The notes below the pieces were generated by a model. The model did not search any database. It was not told where the DNA came from and was given only the letters and a program-made list of their open reading frames with translations. A stretch of 64,000 nt of DNA from Zygnema cylindricum (Eukaryota > Streptophyta > Zygnematophyceae > Zygnematales > Zygnemataceae), in the NCBI GenBank assembly GCA_037447655.1, contig JBBHKE010003371.1, positions 62,001 to 126,000 on the forward strand. The letters run 5' to 3'. A program made the position numbers and the translations under genes. Of this stretch, positions 46,578 through 59,331 are shown in pieces (within the stretch, counting starts at the first letter, position 1; each line of letters begins with the position of its first letter).

Positions 46578-46917
46578 AAAAATTTGATGGTCCGAAATGG
46601 TTAGCTTTGGCCCTATGGAGGTAACACAATGTCAACAATGTCAAATGTCCAATGTCCAAAGTCCAATGTCCACTGTTTCATGTCTGATGACCTATGACCA
46701 GTGACCGATGTTCAATGAGCACAAGATTAAGGGCGACATAGAGAGAGATTAAGAGAGAGAGAGAGAGACGAAGAGAGAGAGGAGAGAGAGAGTGAGAGAG
46801 AATAGGCAAAGTGAGAGAAAAAGCGATAGCAACCAAAAGCAAGGGCGGTTGGGAAAGGGAGAAGAGGCAAACAGATAAGAAAACACAAAATAAAAGGAGA
46901 TGACAAGTGAGGGAAAA

Positions 46918-47350
46918 TGATAGGATCTTACACAAATCTCAGAGTGCAAGACTACAGCGGAAGCATAACAAAAAAAATTCACACGATAGAGAGAACTGTC
47001 CACGAAAGCCAATATATTTCATAGACGTTTTCTCCCATAAAATATTAACTTTCTACTCCCTCTAAGCTATAGTATATAGTACATTTTCTGTGACGTCACT
47101 ACTTCAAACTATAATCCAAGCCAAACTAGATAGTGCTCACTAAGTAAGTACAAGTCAAATCGCGTCAACAACGAAACACAAAGAACTGCCGGTACAACTC
47201 ACACGTACAGTCAAAGCTACATAAAAACAAATAGTACCTACATACCGTACACACCAAATGAAACATAACCTGGTCGTAGTCAAACTGAATCTCCAAGAAT
47301 CCAAGGTACGTACTACACGACTTAATACTCCTATCCAGCTTGGACCACTA
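46918..47350 (-). mobile_element. Possible second, truncated LTR related to 43492-44287
   Basis: Shares with that LTR its TG(A)AGGATC-like edge, GCGGAAGCATAA and AAGCCAATATATT...CATAG/CACGG phrases in the same order. The far end is unclear. A GA-rich patch (46740-46900) lies just outside it. Confidence 0.4.
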
Positions 47351-47359
47351 AATTTCACG

Positions 47360-48025
47360 TAAAGACAAAATTAGCCAGCCGCGCGACAGACCGCGGCAGC
47401 CGATTTCAATCTTTGACTTAATAGAGAAGTAACAAGCGATTGAAGGGGAGAGAGCGCAAGAGGGAGAGAGAGAGTGAGAGAGAGAGAGTGAGCGAACATA
47501 GAAAAAAACGTGACAGAAAAATAGATGGAAATAGTGAGCAAGGATGGCAGTGAAAGAAAGAACAGACAGACAGACAAACACAAACAAAAAGAAAACTGTC
47601 TTACTTTCCTCTCAGCTTTGGAGACGGAAAAAAAAGGGTCCCTCATTCCTCATCATTCCGTCCTCCTGCCTCCCATTTATCTCCATTGTCAAAAAACAGC
47701 TCTAAGTTTAATTCCTCCTCTCCTCTTAGCCTCCCTCACCACCCAGATGTCCATATACTCACCCCCATGGCGATATCTTTCCGGAAACTTTTAGTTGTGA
47801 CTCGCGTCACCCCTCCGTAAACTGGTTTTCAATCTCGACCCAACTACAGCAGCTTAAGGTGACACACTTATTTTAGTGAACGAAGGAGGTGAGAACTCTC
47901 AGGAGAACTAGAGAAGTGGAGAGAGCGGAAGAGCCTACAGTGAAGCGAGCGATCTTTCCAAGCGATAAAGCGATACATATATATGCTGTCGGACAATCTC
48001 ATTGTAGGATATCCGTATAGCAACG
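47360..48025. other. No gene seen
   Basis: Contains a short GA-rich patch (47440-47510) and short open frames with no family signature. Confidence 0.4.
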
Positions 48026-48029
48026 TCAT

Positions 48030-48290
48030 CCTTTTCGGTACCTTTCTGAACACGTGTGAACGCATCATCCAGCTGGCGATTCCATAAAAGTACAGAAATG
48101 TACAGAAAATCGAATTAGGCGTGCGACCAAATGGAATGCTGGACATTTTGCGCGTTCAGCCACGTCCATTTTTTGTCGTCTAGTTTTAGAAAAGAATCAT
48201 CTTTATTGCAAAACGTGCGAAGGAAAGACCATTTTGGTACAAAAGGGGTAAACACAAAAAAAAACGTTTGAAGACTCGTCAAAATAAATT
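48030..48290 (+). repeat. Dispersed direct repeat, copy 1
   Basis: Matches 58345-58620 in order: TTTTCGGTACC/CC, GGCGATTCCATAAAA, AATGGAATGCT/ACT, TCGTCTAG, GAAAGAATCATCTTT, GGTACAAAAG. About 260 bp with many differences. No coding signal. Confidence 0.75.
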
Positions 48291-48299
48291 AGGCTAACA

Positions 48300-49130
48300 C
48301 TTCTTTTCCATCAGGCGCCGACAGTAATCGTACGGAATCGTTTCCTGTGTTCACTTCTCCACATGTCGTGTCAGCAAGGAATCTATCGCCTGCGTGCTTT
48401 GTTTCGATATCCACGCAGGCTCATGCGCAAACGACGAACGCAGGCAAAGATTTCAAATCTGAATCTAATATCTGCCGCAAATAATTACGTGAATATAATA
48501 ACCCTAAAAATAATAACCCTAATTACGTGTGTACATTTTGTACGTTTGTCTTTTTTGTCGTTGTTTTGTCTTTCGTGTTTCGTCGTTGAAAATTTGAAGA
48601 AAGCAGGCGCCGCAAATTTTGGGATGTCGATGGTCGGTGAAGGAGGCGTCACGGGACAATCTTCGACAAAGATTTTTTGTCGTTTGTTTGTGGATTTTAT
48701 TACACCATGTCGTAGGGCAACCTGGTCCTAATGCAGCCTGTCGTGAAAAATGACGAACCTAAAAAAATGAGGTGGTATCTGATAAGGCAAACAGTACAAA
48801 AGTTGTGTTGAACGATGACGTGGTACGCACGTGCGTGGTATGTACGCAAATGAAGATTTTTGGTCGGTGTGAAAATCATTGACTATATTAAATATCCGAT
48901 ATTAACTCACGTGGTACCATTAAATTATGAACACGTGCATTACAGACTGTTTTATGCGCGATGTTCAAAATGTAGCATCCTGTACTTATATCCGTACAAG
49001 TACGGAATTTCAAGGAAAAACAGTTTGCGTAAACGGTTGTTTAGATACAATTGATACTTGTTGAGGTTGAATTCGAAGTTGTAATCGGCCGTCGCGTGTT
49101 TGTCGCGCGGCCGTCCTGTTTGTCTTTACT
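48300..49130. other. No gene seen
   Basis: A 122-codon open stretch at 48363-48731 has no recognisable motif and is not supported further. Confidence 0.4.
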
Positions 49131-49164
49131 TTAAGTGTGTGGTCTTGCTTTGATTCTGGTTTTG

Positions 49165-49316
49165 GATTTTAGTTTGATGTATTTAAGTGTGGCCACGCGG
49201 CCGGATATTTCAGCCGCGGTTTCTGTCGTTAAACGATTTTATCAAGCGCTTAAGAAAAGTCATTGGGAGGCCGTGAAGATAATCTTTCGATACCTTGCAA
49301 GTACTACTGGAGATTG
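49165..49316 (+). mobile_element. copia reverse transcriptase/RNase H scrap
   Basis: The plus frame reads SLMYLSVATRPDISAAVSVV followed by SHWEAVKIIFRYLASTTGDW. This is the well-known copia segment after reverse transcriptase (LMYLxxxTRPDI...HWxAxKRIxRYLxGT). It stops abruptly and joins a different repeat at 49321. Confidence 0.85.
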
Positions 49317-49320
49317 GAAT

Positions 49321-49470
49321 CATAGAGGTACCAAGCGCGTTTTAAACGCACGCATGAAACGTCGAAAAAATAATGATGTATGCGCACGGAACAAATGCAA
49401 AAAAAAAAAAAAATGCGTTAACCGACTTTGACTTCATTATAAAGTACAAATACAAAAAAATCAAAGACAT
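49321..49470 (+). repeat. Dispersed direct repeat with 63341-63480
   Basis: Both copies contain CATAGAGGTACCAAGCG, CGCATGAAACGTCGAAAAA, ATGCGTTAACCGACTTTGAC and TTCAT(A)ATAAA. The first copy abuts the copia scrap. Confidence 0.85.
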
Positions 49471-49521
49471 TTAATATAAAATGAAAATAATACGACAACA
49501 GACAATAGAAACGAAACTACA

Positions 49522-49590
49522 GTAGCGACGATCCTGCCTCGTCGCTACAAAAGTGAACCAGCAACCAGCGTGCCTCGTCGCTGGTTCACT
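49522..49590. repeat. Two adjacent hairpins
   Basis: GTAGCGACGA and TCGTCGCTAC form an exact 10-bp stem at 49522-49548. AGTGAACCAGC and GCTGGTTCACT form an exact 11-bp stem at 49552-49590. The first has the same core as hairpins in the LTR near 44150-44260. A TA-flanked MITE starts at the very next base. Confidence 0.8.
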
Positions 49591-49591
49591 A

Positions 49592-50128
49592 CACCGCGCA
49601 TCGTTATTAGTGTCAAAGTTTAAATAGTGTGGAAGTAAGTATACCGTCATTGACGCTAATTAAGTTTTTTTTTTTTTTTTTAAAAGGTGTATTCTAATTT
49701 CGGCGTTTATGCTAATTTGGGAACAGCAAAAATGGAATATTCGTTGTACGATTATATACATTAATATATGTATTCGTACAAAATATTAAAAATCGTACGC
49801 CGTCGTGAAATTTAAATATCCGTACATGTAAGACTAATTTACGTGTCAGAACAATCCCGTTTTTTTAGCGCACGATCCTATGCGTGCGCGTCTGATTTAA
49901 CTCATTTTTTGTAAAATTTTCACTTGAAAAGGTACATTTATGTACGATCTGACATCGACCGTACACCACACTATTTAGATATTATTGTAATTCGTCCTTT
50001 ACGCTATTTTGTATGGTACCTTAATCAATGTCAAGGAAAAATTAAAATCATGTATCCTATTTGAGGAAAAAAATCAAAATTTTAAGAACCCAAATTAGTG
50101 TCGTTGACACTAATAACGATGCGCGGTG
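49592..50128. mobile_element. TA-flanked MITE T1
   Basis: 537 bp with exact 25-bp terminal inverted repeats (49592-49616 and 50104-50128, beginning CACCGCGCATCGTTATTAG), bordered by TA on both sides (49590-49591 and 50129-50130). The interior is AT-rich with AGTGT...ACTAATT words and no coding capacity. TA duplication and terminal repeats fit a Tc1/mariner-like or related family. Confidence 0.8.
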
Positions 50129-50130
50129 TA

Positions 50131-50712
50131 CACCGTCGATCGTATTTAGCGTGTAGAAATTATTAGTGTGTAGAATAATTTAGTGTCATGTACACTAATT
50201 TTGACTTAGAAAATTTTTGAAAAAAAGTTATACACTATTTTTTCAACAAACACCAATATGGGAACAGCTGATTTGTCGAGAGGATATTCACAGTAATATA
50301 GGTAAAAGTACAAATTCTGACAATTCGTACACTGTCGCATACTTTCACAGTAATTAATTCCTAACTCTAATTTCGGTTTTTTAGGGGTGTAGGCAATACG
50401 CGACAAATAAATGTACACTAAATTAGGTACAGGTACGAAATCTTTTAATTCACAAGGCAGTTTTTTGAGTGATAGAAGATATTTTTAAAAATATATGTAC
50501 TTGTATAATTCAAAAGTACATTTTTATACAAACCAACACATTCCGTACTCCACTCTAATAAAAATAACATAAATTAAAATGGTGTACTCTAATTGTTCAT
50601 CTGGTAATTAGCGTACAGGAAAAATTAGTATGGTTTACCCTATTTTAGGTAAAACCCTCAAAATTTAGGGGCGCCGAATTAGTGTTCAACACGCTAAATA
50701 CAATCGACGGTG
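50131..50712. mobile_element. TA-flanked MITE T2
   Basis: 582 bp. Termini begin CACCGTCGATCGTATTTAGC, with one mismatch over about 23 bp in the inverted partner ending at 50712. TA lies at 50129-50130 and 50713-50714. It abuts T1 and shares its TA. Confidence 0.75.
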
Positions 50713-51019
50713 TACTGTAGCCAGCGCCAATGTAGCGCCAGCACCCTCCCAAAGCCGCACTAGCGCTGAATCAGCGCCGTTGCCGGCGCTTCGCCCTATT
50801 ACAACTGGTGAACACTAAATAATGAGAAATTCACAATTGAAGCAAATAATGGTCATGTCACAAAATTTCAACATTAAACAATGAAAATGCACAATTGAAT
50901 CGAAAGTAAGCCAATTTTCAAATCAGGTGAGGGAAATGGCTCATTTTACACATAAAAATAGGCTAAACTCATTAACGGCCATGAATACAGCTATCTACTC
51001 TATCTCTCTATTCCAAATT

Positions 51020-54000
51020 TAGGTCATCCATATCTTCATCAAAATCCTCTTCCACTACCTCCACTACCTCCCCTTACTCTTCTTCCCATGATACCATAGC
51101 CTCCTCGTAGGTGAGATCTCTAGTCTTATGTGCTAATCGAGATTGCTAAAGACCCACACCATGTCATTGGCCCTCTTAGCTGTCAACCTATTCCATTTTT
51201 AAGAGTGAATACAGTCATAGGTTGACCAATTCCCCTCACATGAGCATGCAACTGAGCATTCTAAAGGACCCTAATTGCTACTTTCTGCAAGATATGGGTG
51301 ATGACACCAAACTATTGCCACCACTTCCAACCTGGCATCTTCTTAGCTCAAGATTTTGTGACATCCCTCCCAAAAAACACCCTCAAAACCTCTGTACTTA
51401 GTCAACTCATTGTAGGCTTCGACTTGTTCATCCACATTCGGTACCATCCTATCAAGAATAGTTTGAATCCTTCTATGACTTTCGCGTTTGAATGTTGTCC
51501 AAAGGAAGAACTTTGGTATCCAGGATCGAGCACATAGCCGGCTGCATACATGGGGCTGTGTGCCATCCCCCATCTCGCCAACCACGATGTCTTTAGCTCC
51601 TCCAATATGTGCACTCCTTCATGATTTCTCACTCCTCCAATGCTCGAAATATTATGTAAATATTGACCAATCATGTATAAACCATAATAAACTTTCTCCA
51701 TATTTGGGGCCACTTTGTCACAATCCTTTATTATACACACTACAAGATTTGAAATTGCCACCTCCTTCACTCTCATCCAAAACTCCGAGCTAAGAATGTG
51801 GCCCTTAATCTTGGACCCTTTTGACTTGTAAGCAACTTTTCCCACCCACTACTTGTAGTCATCATCAAACATTAAGGCCTCTATACTGTCTTTCACCTCT
51901 AAAAACCTCTAGAGTATGACAAAATTTGTCCCAAACCTGGTCTCTCCAGGTTTCAAAAGATTGAGTATAGAGATCTTTTTGAATATTGAACCACTTGTAA
52001 TTCTATAGGGTCCATTCCCCCACAAAATTCTCAGATCCAAAGAAGCTTATCTAGTTAGTGCCGACTCCAAGTTGATACAAATCTAAATGATTGACCCCTT
52101 TACAATCAAAACCCCAATACAACATCACCCTTGTGAAATAAGACTTTCAGTGTGCTCAGTTCCACCACAGAATGCAAAGTAACAATTTGAGTTTTGGACA
52201 TATTCACCCACTTTGACTTTCCCTTATAAATGCAGCCACCCTGGCAGGCAAAAACTTTGACCGAATACACCCTTCTATAGTTTGGACTCCCTTGAATCTG
52301 CAGCAAAAAGAATCACTGAAAATGGTCAACTGAGTTGATATTAAATGGCAAAGTTTACCGATTTATACATATGCTCTCTGTGAGAGAGGTGGCTACCTAA
52401 AAAATATTTTAAGTCCTAAACCCCTCTCTAAACCCCCTAGTATCGAGGTACGGACCTATCATAGGACTATACCGTATAGCAAGTACAAGTGCCAGAGTAC
52501 TTTCTGTACGGTATTCATACTGCATGCCCAAAACAGTGACATTTGTCACATTCGGATTTTTTATCGTGCACTCCAGAGATTCTGTAAACAAGTAAGATGA
52601 TGTAATGTGTCATCCAGAGTGGCGGCCTCCAAAAACCGCCAAAATGTCATTTTCGCGATACTCACTCTTTCCACGGTCGTCAGATTAGATTGTCTTTTAA
52701 AATCACCCGTTGAAATAAATGTTCGCAACATTTATTTCGTGCAGTACTATAGTACGTAACATGTTCTATGTTCTACTATATGTTTCATTAGTTAAACGAT
52801 ATGTCCTATGTGTACATGTTTAAATATCTATCAAACCCTATATACCCTACCACTAGTCCTAGACTTAACGAATAAAGCTAATGGCTACTGGTGACTTGAC
52901 GGACAGTAGGTACCAAGATCAATTCCTGGGTTCGTCAAATCCCCTTTATAGTTAAATCTACCAAGTTCACTTTCTGTCTCTCTAGACGGCATAGGTTGCC
53001 AAGGCTATGTCTCCCTATCGAGCCTTTAGTGACTACAACAAGTGTGGGGGCTTAGAGAAGGGAGTTACAGGCAGACAACCTCTGCCTTTTTCTACCCTAA
53101 TACAGACCTAGAAAATACACAAATATCATCAGAACTCATACTATGGTTTGTGATGAATTTCAAAATCCCTTTTGACTCTGTAACAGGTGTTGAGATAAAA
53201 GCTAACATGCCTAGGTTGTCCAACCTGAGGTCCTAAACTTGGGTAGAGCATGGAGTCCACATGAGGGAGGGGTACTTAATCATGAGCAACAAGGTTGCTG
53301 CCTTGTTTACACGAGCACAATCACTCAAAACCTGCACCACATGCTCCACACCTATTCCTAGAACTCCATTCTCCAACATATTCGGTATCCTTATACTCCC
53401 CACTAGTGTCAACCACCGTGAGAAACATGTCACCCTAGGGGGTGACAACCAAAAGATTATGGAGAGGCTTTTGCTTTATGGATGTCAAACTGTCAGCTGT
53501 GATAGAGGCACCTGTGACTTTTATCATCTCCGTGTAGCTCTACAAATCTTTATTCACCGTTGCCTTAGACTCAGATAGGAGTTAATCCTTAGACTCAGAT
53601 AGGAGACAAGTTCTCATGTCTTTGGGAGACGGTAGCTTGTATGACTGTTCAATCCCTTTAGTCTGCTTCACTGCAACCTTGAAGTATGGATCATTAAGTA
53701 CACTGAATTGTAAGCCATTTGCATACAATGCCTTTGCCCATGCGGCATCTACCTCCTTGTGATTATGCTGATTGAACGCATTCCTAATTTTCATTTGCAC
53801 TCCTTGTACCTTATTTCTTTGGCTAGACCCATGACTTCCATTGAGTTCATCTAAAGCGGATAGGGTACGCTTTTGAGAGCCATGAGAAGCTTTGTCCGTT
53901 TCCACTACACTAAATTGTGCCTTCACCTCTTCAAGACATAAGTTGCAAGGCCTAATACCTCCATGCCTCATTTTTCCAATAAGGTGGTTTCTACTTCTAG

Positions 54001-54334
54001 TCGCATGTGCATTGTATTCAAAGTTACAGGTAACACAAATACAGAGTTTATTTTCCCCAAGTAGCCTACCCTTTGAGGCCTTAACATGCTCCCACTCTTG
54101 TCCTCGAGGCCTAGTCATGGTTGCAGATGGAAGGTTCATGAAGATGTTTGTGGAGGCTTTAATGGGGGTTTCAATGGTGGCTTGAATGGCATTCAATGGA
54201 TGCTTTCTTTTAATGAAGAAACCTCCAAATCTAGTTGAAATTTCGCGCGCGAAAATGAAATGAATTTCGCACGCGTCTCTTTTGTGAAAATTCCTTACAT
54301 TTTTTCTGTACATTAAATCCGTACACGAAAGCAA
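51020..54334 (-). pseudogene. hAT transposase gene with BED zinc finger, decayed
   Basis: Minus strand. A BED-like finger at about 54130-53930 (CVTCNFEYNAHATRSRNHL then CNLC); then the DUF659-type region (KQKPLHNLLVVTP near 53470; GVEHVVQVLSDCARVNKAAT and IKYPSLMWTPCSTQ, 53240-53370); a middle part with LKPGETRFGTNFVIL (about 51920); then AHSPMYAAGYVLDPGYQ (51490-51550) and the hAT dimerisation C-terminus (WWQ.FG, HILQKVAIRVL, 51020-51330). Order and motifs are diagnostic of hAT. The usual SDGWTD reads ADSLT. Many stops and shifts make it inactive. Its own terminal repeats were not identified. Confidence 0.85.
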
Positions 54335-54408
54335 CGAATTTTACGAAAATTTCAAAAACTAAAAATTAATGCATTTTCGTAAAAAATTGAAAATCCGTAC
54401 GTATGGCA

Positions 54409-54969
54409 CACCGCCAATTGTAATTAGCGTAGTGTACGCTAATTCTGTCCCGTTTTTTTTTCTTTTTATTCTCAAATAGCGTAGCTTATTCTATTTATTT
54501 CTGTACGCCATTTAGGGTTTTTCGTCCAATTAGCGTATTAACGAAAATACGTTATCGTTTAAATAGTGTGGTGTACGGTCAGTGTCAGACCGTATAAAAT
54601 TGTACCTTTTTAACTGAAAAAGTATAATTAATGAGTTTTAGTAACCATGGACGCATGAGAATATGGGCTCTAAAAAGGGGATAAAATAAGGTTGTCAAAT
54701 ATCACATTCGCACATATTCGTCCAACAACCACGTTTTGACTGTGTAAATGTACGATTTGTGTACGATTTGTCAGATTTTGTACAAATACCTATATTAGTA
54801 AAAACAGGTTTGCGACTGACATTTTTTTTTTTCAAAGACCCAATAAAGAATTATTAAACAATTAGAATGTATGTTTTTTTTCAAAATTTTCAAATTCTAA
54901 ATTAGCGTACATCATTGTAATTATTATTATATGCTAACGAAACTTCTAAGCTAATAACGATTGGAAGTG
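54409..54969. mobile_element. TA-type MITE T3
   Basis: 561 bp. The termini CACCGCCAATTGTAATTAGC and (reverse complement) CACTTCCAATCGTTATTAGC agree with each other and with T1. TA follows the right end; CA rather than TA precedes the left. The interior resembles T1 and T2. A further left-type end (CACCGTGAAACGTTATTAGC at 55391) has no partner that I could find. Confidence 0.65.
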
Positions 54970-54974
54970 TACCT

Positions 54975-55980
54975 CTATGATTAAAATGTTGTTTCGAACA
55001 GGACAAGCGTCGTTGGAGTGCGTTGGATTATGTGACGCACACTGAGGCGTTAACCTCGATATAGGAAAGTCAACGTCCGTTGGTGAATAGTCTGGTGGGA
55101 TTTTTTTGCGAGATTTGGTCGCTTCAAAGGAAATCGATTTTTTGTTCTTATCTAATTTTAATTTGGAGGAAGCCACGGATACGCTCACGAAAGCCGCGGC
55201 TAATGATGTGTTATAGAAGGGGAGACCTGAATTAGGATTGTTGTAATGATTACATATCTGAGAGGGGGGGGTTATTGGATTCAAAGTTGTAATCGGCCGT
55301 CACGTATATGTCGCGCGGTTCTCTTGTTTGTCTTTCCTCAAAGTGTGTGGCATACATGTCTTATACGCATAATACGCACGGAGTAAACTACACCGTGAAA
55401 CGTTATTAGCGTTTAGAAATTATTAGTGTTAATAAATAATTAGTGTTATTAATGCTAATTTAGGTTTTGCAAAATTTCAGAAAAATGGTTTAATTGTAAT
55501 TGATCCATAACGTTGATTTAGGTACACAAGATCTGGCGTTATTATATATATAGTAAAATAGGTAGAAGTACAAAATCTGACATTCCGTACAATGTTGCGT
55601 CCTTTTACTATAATTGATCGATAATTATAATTTGTATTTCCTTGTTAATAATTAATACCTCGTTCATAATTATACCCTAAAATAGGTACGAGTACAAAAC
55701 CATCAAAATGTATGTCGTCATTATTGGAATTTCGACATTCCCCTATACTATTGAACCACTATGTATAGTTAGTTCTTTCATGTTGATTAAGTCCTAGAAC
55801 ACTAAGTCTTAAGCATACCACTTTAGTTAGTGTACGTATACTTCTTGTACCTTATTTGTACATGTTGTTTTAGCGTACAAAGATTCCCACCAACTTTTGG
55901 AATCTTTCTAACTAGTTGTACCTCCACTTCTAGCAATACCTAGAATAGTAACACTTATCGGATGTATCGAGCATTATGAG
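54975..55980. other. AT-rich, MITE-like debris, no gene
   Basis: Repeats AGTGT/TTAGTGTTATTAATGC-type words and GGTAC(A)AGTACAAAAT phrases of the same family as T1-T3. Near 55285-55350 it shares GTTGTAATCGGCCGTC and GTCGCGCGG words with 49078-49115. Confidence 0.5.
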
Positions 55981-55984
55981 GATC

Positions 55985-56290
55985 GTTTTCGAGTGTATAT
56001 TTTGTGAAGCTCATTCTTCAATTGGATGAGAAGATTTCACCTATTGATAGAAAATTTCATAAACAAGCTCGTGCTTGGCTGTATCTCTCGATTGAGGTGA
56101 ATATCGATGATAGTGATTCGTATTTAAAAGTGAAAGAAGCCGAAAAAGTCGAAGATGATGAAGAAGTTGACGAAGAAGAACAACAAGTAGACAAAAAAGT
56201 TGAAGGTAGAAGAGACGAGAGGAAAAGGTGTTGAAAAGAGAAAATCGGAGGAAGAGAATTGGATCAAAACGTAGGTAAATCTGGAGAGGA
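55985..56290 (+). pseudogene. Acidic gag-like coding fragment, copy 1
   Basis: The plus frame reads KLILQLDEKISPIDRKFHKQ followed by ARAWLYLSIE and a Glu/Asp/Lys-rich tail (VEDDEEVDEEEQQ). The same piece occurs at 62020-62360 downstream of a primer-binding site, which suggests it is the gag of a copia-like element. It ends in a stop after the acidic part. Confidence 0.45.
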
Positions 56291-56299
56291 AGACATGTG

Positions 56300-58340
56300 A
56301 TGTACACAGAGTTTCAGAGTACACAAAATGAGAAGTTGAAAAGTTTTTGATTTTGCTTGGGACTTCACATTTATTGTCAATGGAGTCTAATTAACTTTAA
56401 AGATAAGCTAAATTTAATTTCCGATGTAATATTTAAACCTAGTTATCAGAGATGAGTGTTTATAAAAGGTTAAACAAATATGTCGTCGTGAGTTGAGGGG
56501 CGAAAAAAAATTGAAGACGTTCAGAAGATTTTTTTTGGTGCGAACGCTCAATTTTGTATGAGTTCTATTGAAGTGGCTATTTTACATTTACAAAATTGAA
56601 AAGGTGAATGGTGTGGCGGTCCCTAAAATCGCCTTACAATGGTGTGGCGATGATTAAAATCGCCTTACAGTTAATAAAAGGCATCATTTAAACTTGACAA
56701 TTTCAAATATTGTTTCAAATTCAAATCCGTACAAAGGAAGTCGAAATCCTTCGAATATTTTAAGAAGTTTGTAGGTGGAAAGGGAAACAGACAGAAAATG
56801 GAAAGTCGTAAGATCGGAAAATGGTTAGATTGTTAAATTTCCTCAAAATTAAGGAGTTTTGCGAAAAGTATATGTGGTAAAACAAATTTGATTTTACGTG
56901 TATATGGCAAAACAAATTGAAGTGAACATCAAAGCGAGACGAAAGTGAAATTGAAAAGGAAGATATTTTAAACTACATGCTTGCAATTTCGTATGCAATG
57001 AGTGGATTAATGTTGATGGAGTGGTTCACACGAATCTTATAAATTGTAGTATGTGGCAACACAAAGAATGGTGTGTTGCTAACAAGAAATTGAGAGTAAA
57101 ATGGAGTACAGCAAAATTGTTCGAGTGCTACAATTACGGTCGTATATTTCTTTAGTGAAATAATGTTGGCGCGCGAATAGTTATTGCTAAGTTTCTAAGC
57201 GATTCTTAGTTTTTTGACTTTAATTTTGAGAATTCAATTTCTAACTACGCAATCATTGGGAACGGCAGTTGATCTGATTTTAACATCAGCTAAACAAACG
57301 ATGACGTACTATGGGGAGGAGGGGTGAGATTTCACAAGGAAAAGCTTTTAGTTAATTGGGGAGTCTTTGAGGCACATAGGTGACACTCGCTATGTTTAAG
57401 AGGGGGCGCAAATGGAGTAGGTCACGCCTTGTGACGATTCTCCCAACACGAAGGGAAATGTTTGATAGGGTGAGAATCGGGTATGTGGTGGAACTTGTTA
57501 GATTATCGTGCAAATAAGATGGGTCGGAATTGCTGGAGGAGTTCGTGTCGCAGCAAAGAGTTTGACGATTCTCACATTGAGACGAGAGTTGTTAGGTTTT
57601 AAAATTGTTAGAATCTATGTCAAAGTTGTTGTCATCTTAATCATTTTCATTCGCTGATAGTATAGCTTTGTTTTGTACATTGACACGACGCGCTTTTTGT
57701 CAGTTCGTACTTTTGTTTTTGTAGATATTATAAGTGTCGCTTGGAATATAGGGTTGTTTTGGTACATTTGAAACTTGTTGAGTTCAATTGTGCAAGTCCA
57801 ATCATCCATCAATTTTGTTGGAATGTTACTTCACGGAGCGCAACGCAATTTCGTGTTTGGAGAAATATTTTCATTTGGCAAAGCGATGTAACTTTTTACA
57901 GTTGATCTTGTTGCTTGTGCAACGTTTTGTTTAGCGATATAGTGAGTAAAATAAACAGCTTAAGTTAGCTTATAAGAAGCTTAGCTTGAGCAGTTTATGG
58001 CGAGCTTTCGCATGTTCTTGGCCAAATTTCTAAGGACAGATTGTTTATTCTTATATTCGTCTAGTATTGGTTCTTTGTTACTTTTTTTATACTTGGTTCT
58101 CTTTGTAAGAGCTGGTAGCTCAACGTTTGTTTTGTATTTTTTTTGAGTTTGGTTTTATAAAATATATTAAGTCTAAGTGAGAGTGAGAGAAAAGTATTTA
58201 ACAATGCTTTATAGGAGGAGAAATAAGTGGTAAAGCCTGTGGTATAAATTTAACAAGAAACTTTTAGAAAAAATCTTTGAGTAATCAAGTTATATTTGTG
58301 GGTAAAACCTCGGATAAAACATAAATCTTGTGAAATAATT
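56300..58340. other. No gene seen
   Basis: AT-rich sequence with short open frames only. A GTGTGGCG(G/A)T...AAATCGCCTTACA phrase is repeated at about 56612-56670. Confidence 0.45.
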
Positions 58341-58344
58341 GTCA

Positions 58345-58620
58345 TAGAGAAACATCATACTTTTCGGTCCCTCTTTGAATATGTGTGAATGTTTTGTCTC
58401 ATTGGCGATTCCATAAAAACATTGGACCCAAAATCCAAATAAGTCAGTTGTGAAATGGAATACTCCGAAATTTTGGTTTGTTTAACCCCGTCTATTTTTC
58501 ATCGTCTAGATCTTAAGAAAGAATCATCTTTGTTCCGGTAGGTTTGATGGAAAAAACTATTCGGGTACAAAAGAGGGTAAAACCTAAAAAGAAAAATTTG
58601 AACACTACAAGAGTCTTAGG
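58345..58620 (+). repeat. Dispersed direct repeat, copy 2
   Basis: Partner of 48030-48290, in the same orientation. Confidence 0.75.
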
Positions 58621-58629
58621 CTAAGTAAA

Positions 58630-59325
58630 CGAGAAAAAAAAACAATGCAACCAAAAACGGGTAACCGCCAAACCACATTAGAACTACCAAAGAAGGTAAC
58701 CATCACATCCAATTAGAACTACTTCACATTACTACTTCCATTCGAAAGAAATCCTTACGAAATTGCTGAAAACGAATAAGTTCGACACTAAATCAGAATG
58801 CCCTCACAATTGTTAATTGTTTTAATGCGGATGCTAATTTGAACCCTATTAATTTTTTTGAACCAACTAGCATTACACATATTCAATGCATATTATCAGA
58901 GGGTAGAGACAGGACGTACACTCAAAAAAATAAACTCATATTGTGCAATGTTTTTACGTCTACATTGCTTACGCATTGTTGATGATATTTCATTCTTAAT
59001 TCTAACTCAAAAACAAGATGACTTTATAAATTAGCCACAAAATTTAGTTTAGAAAACTAACTTTAGAAATGTCACATTACTTAGACGCAAATTAAGGAAG
59101 GACGTAAACTGAAACTTCTTGAAATAAAATTACTACAAGTCTTATACTTAAAACGTAACTCGTACAAAACAAATCGAAACAATTCGCGTACAAGAAAGAA
59201 TTGTACACGTGAAAAGTTCAAACAAAATCAAACGAAACAAAACGAAATGCGCCATGTGACAAGTGACAAAACTTAACCACACTGATTACAAACTAACATT
59301 ACAACATCGACGTCAACATTGATGT
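58630..59325. other. Probable LTR sequence, no gene
   Basis: AT-rich, lying just past a minus-strand polypurine tract (59331-59362), so it is probably part of a 3' LTR. The ends could not be fixed. Confidence 0.35.
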
Positions 59326-59331
59326 AGAGTC

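Noticed and set aside
51020-54400. The hAT gene as the autonomous partner of the CAGAGGTCGC MITEs
   Set aside because: No CAGAGGTCGC-type end was found on either side of the gene, so the link is unsupported.
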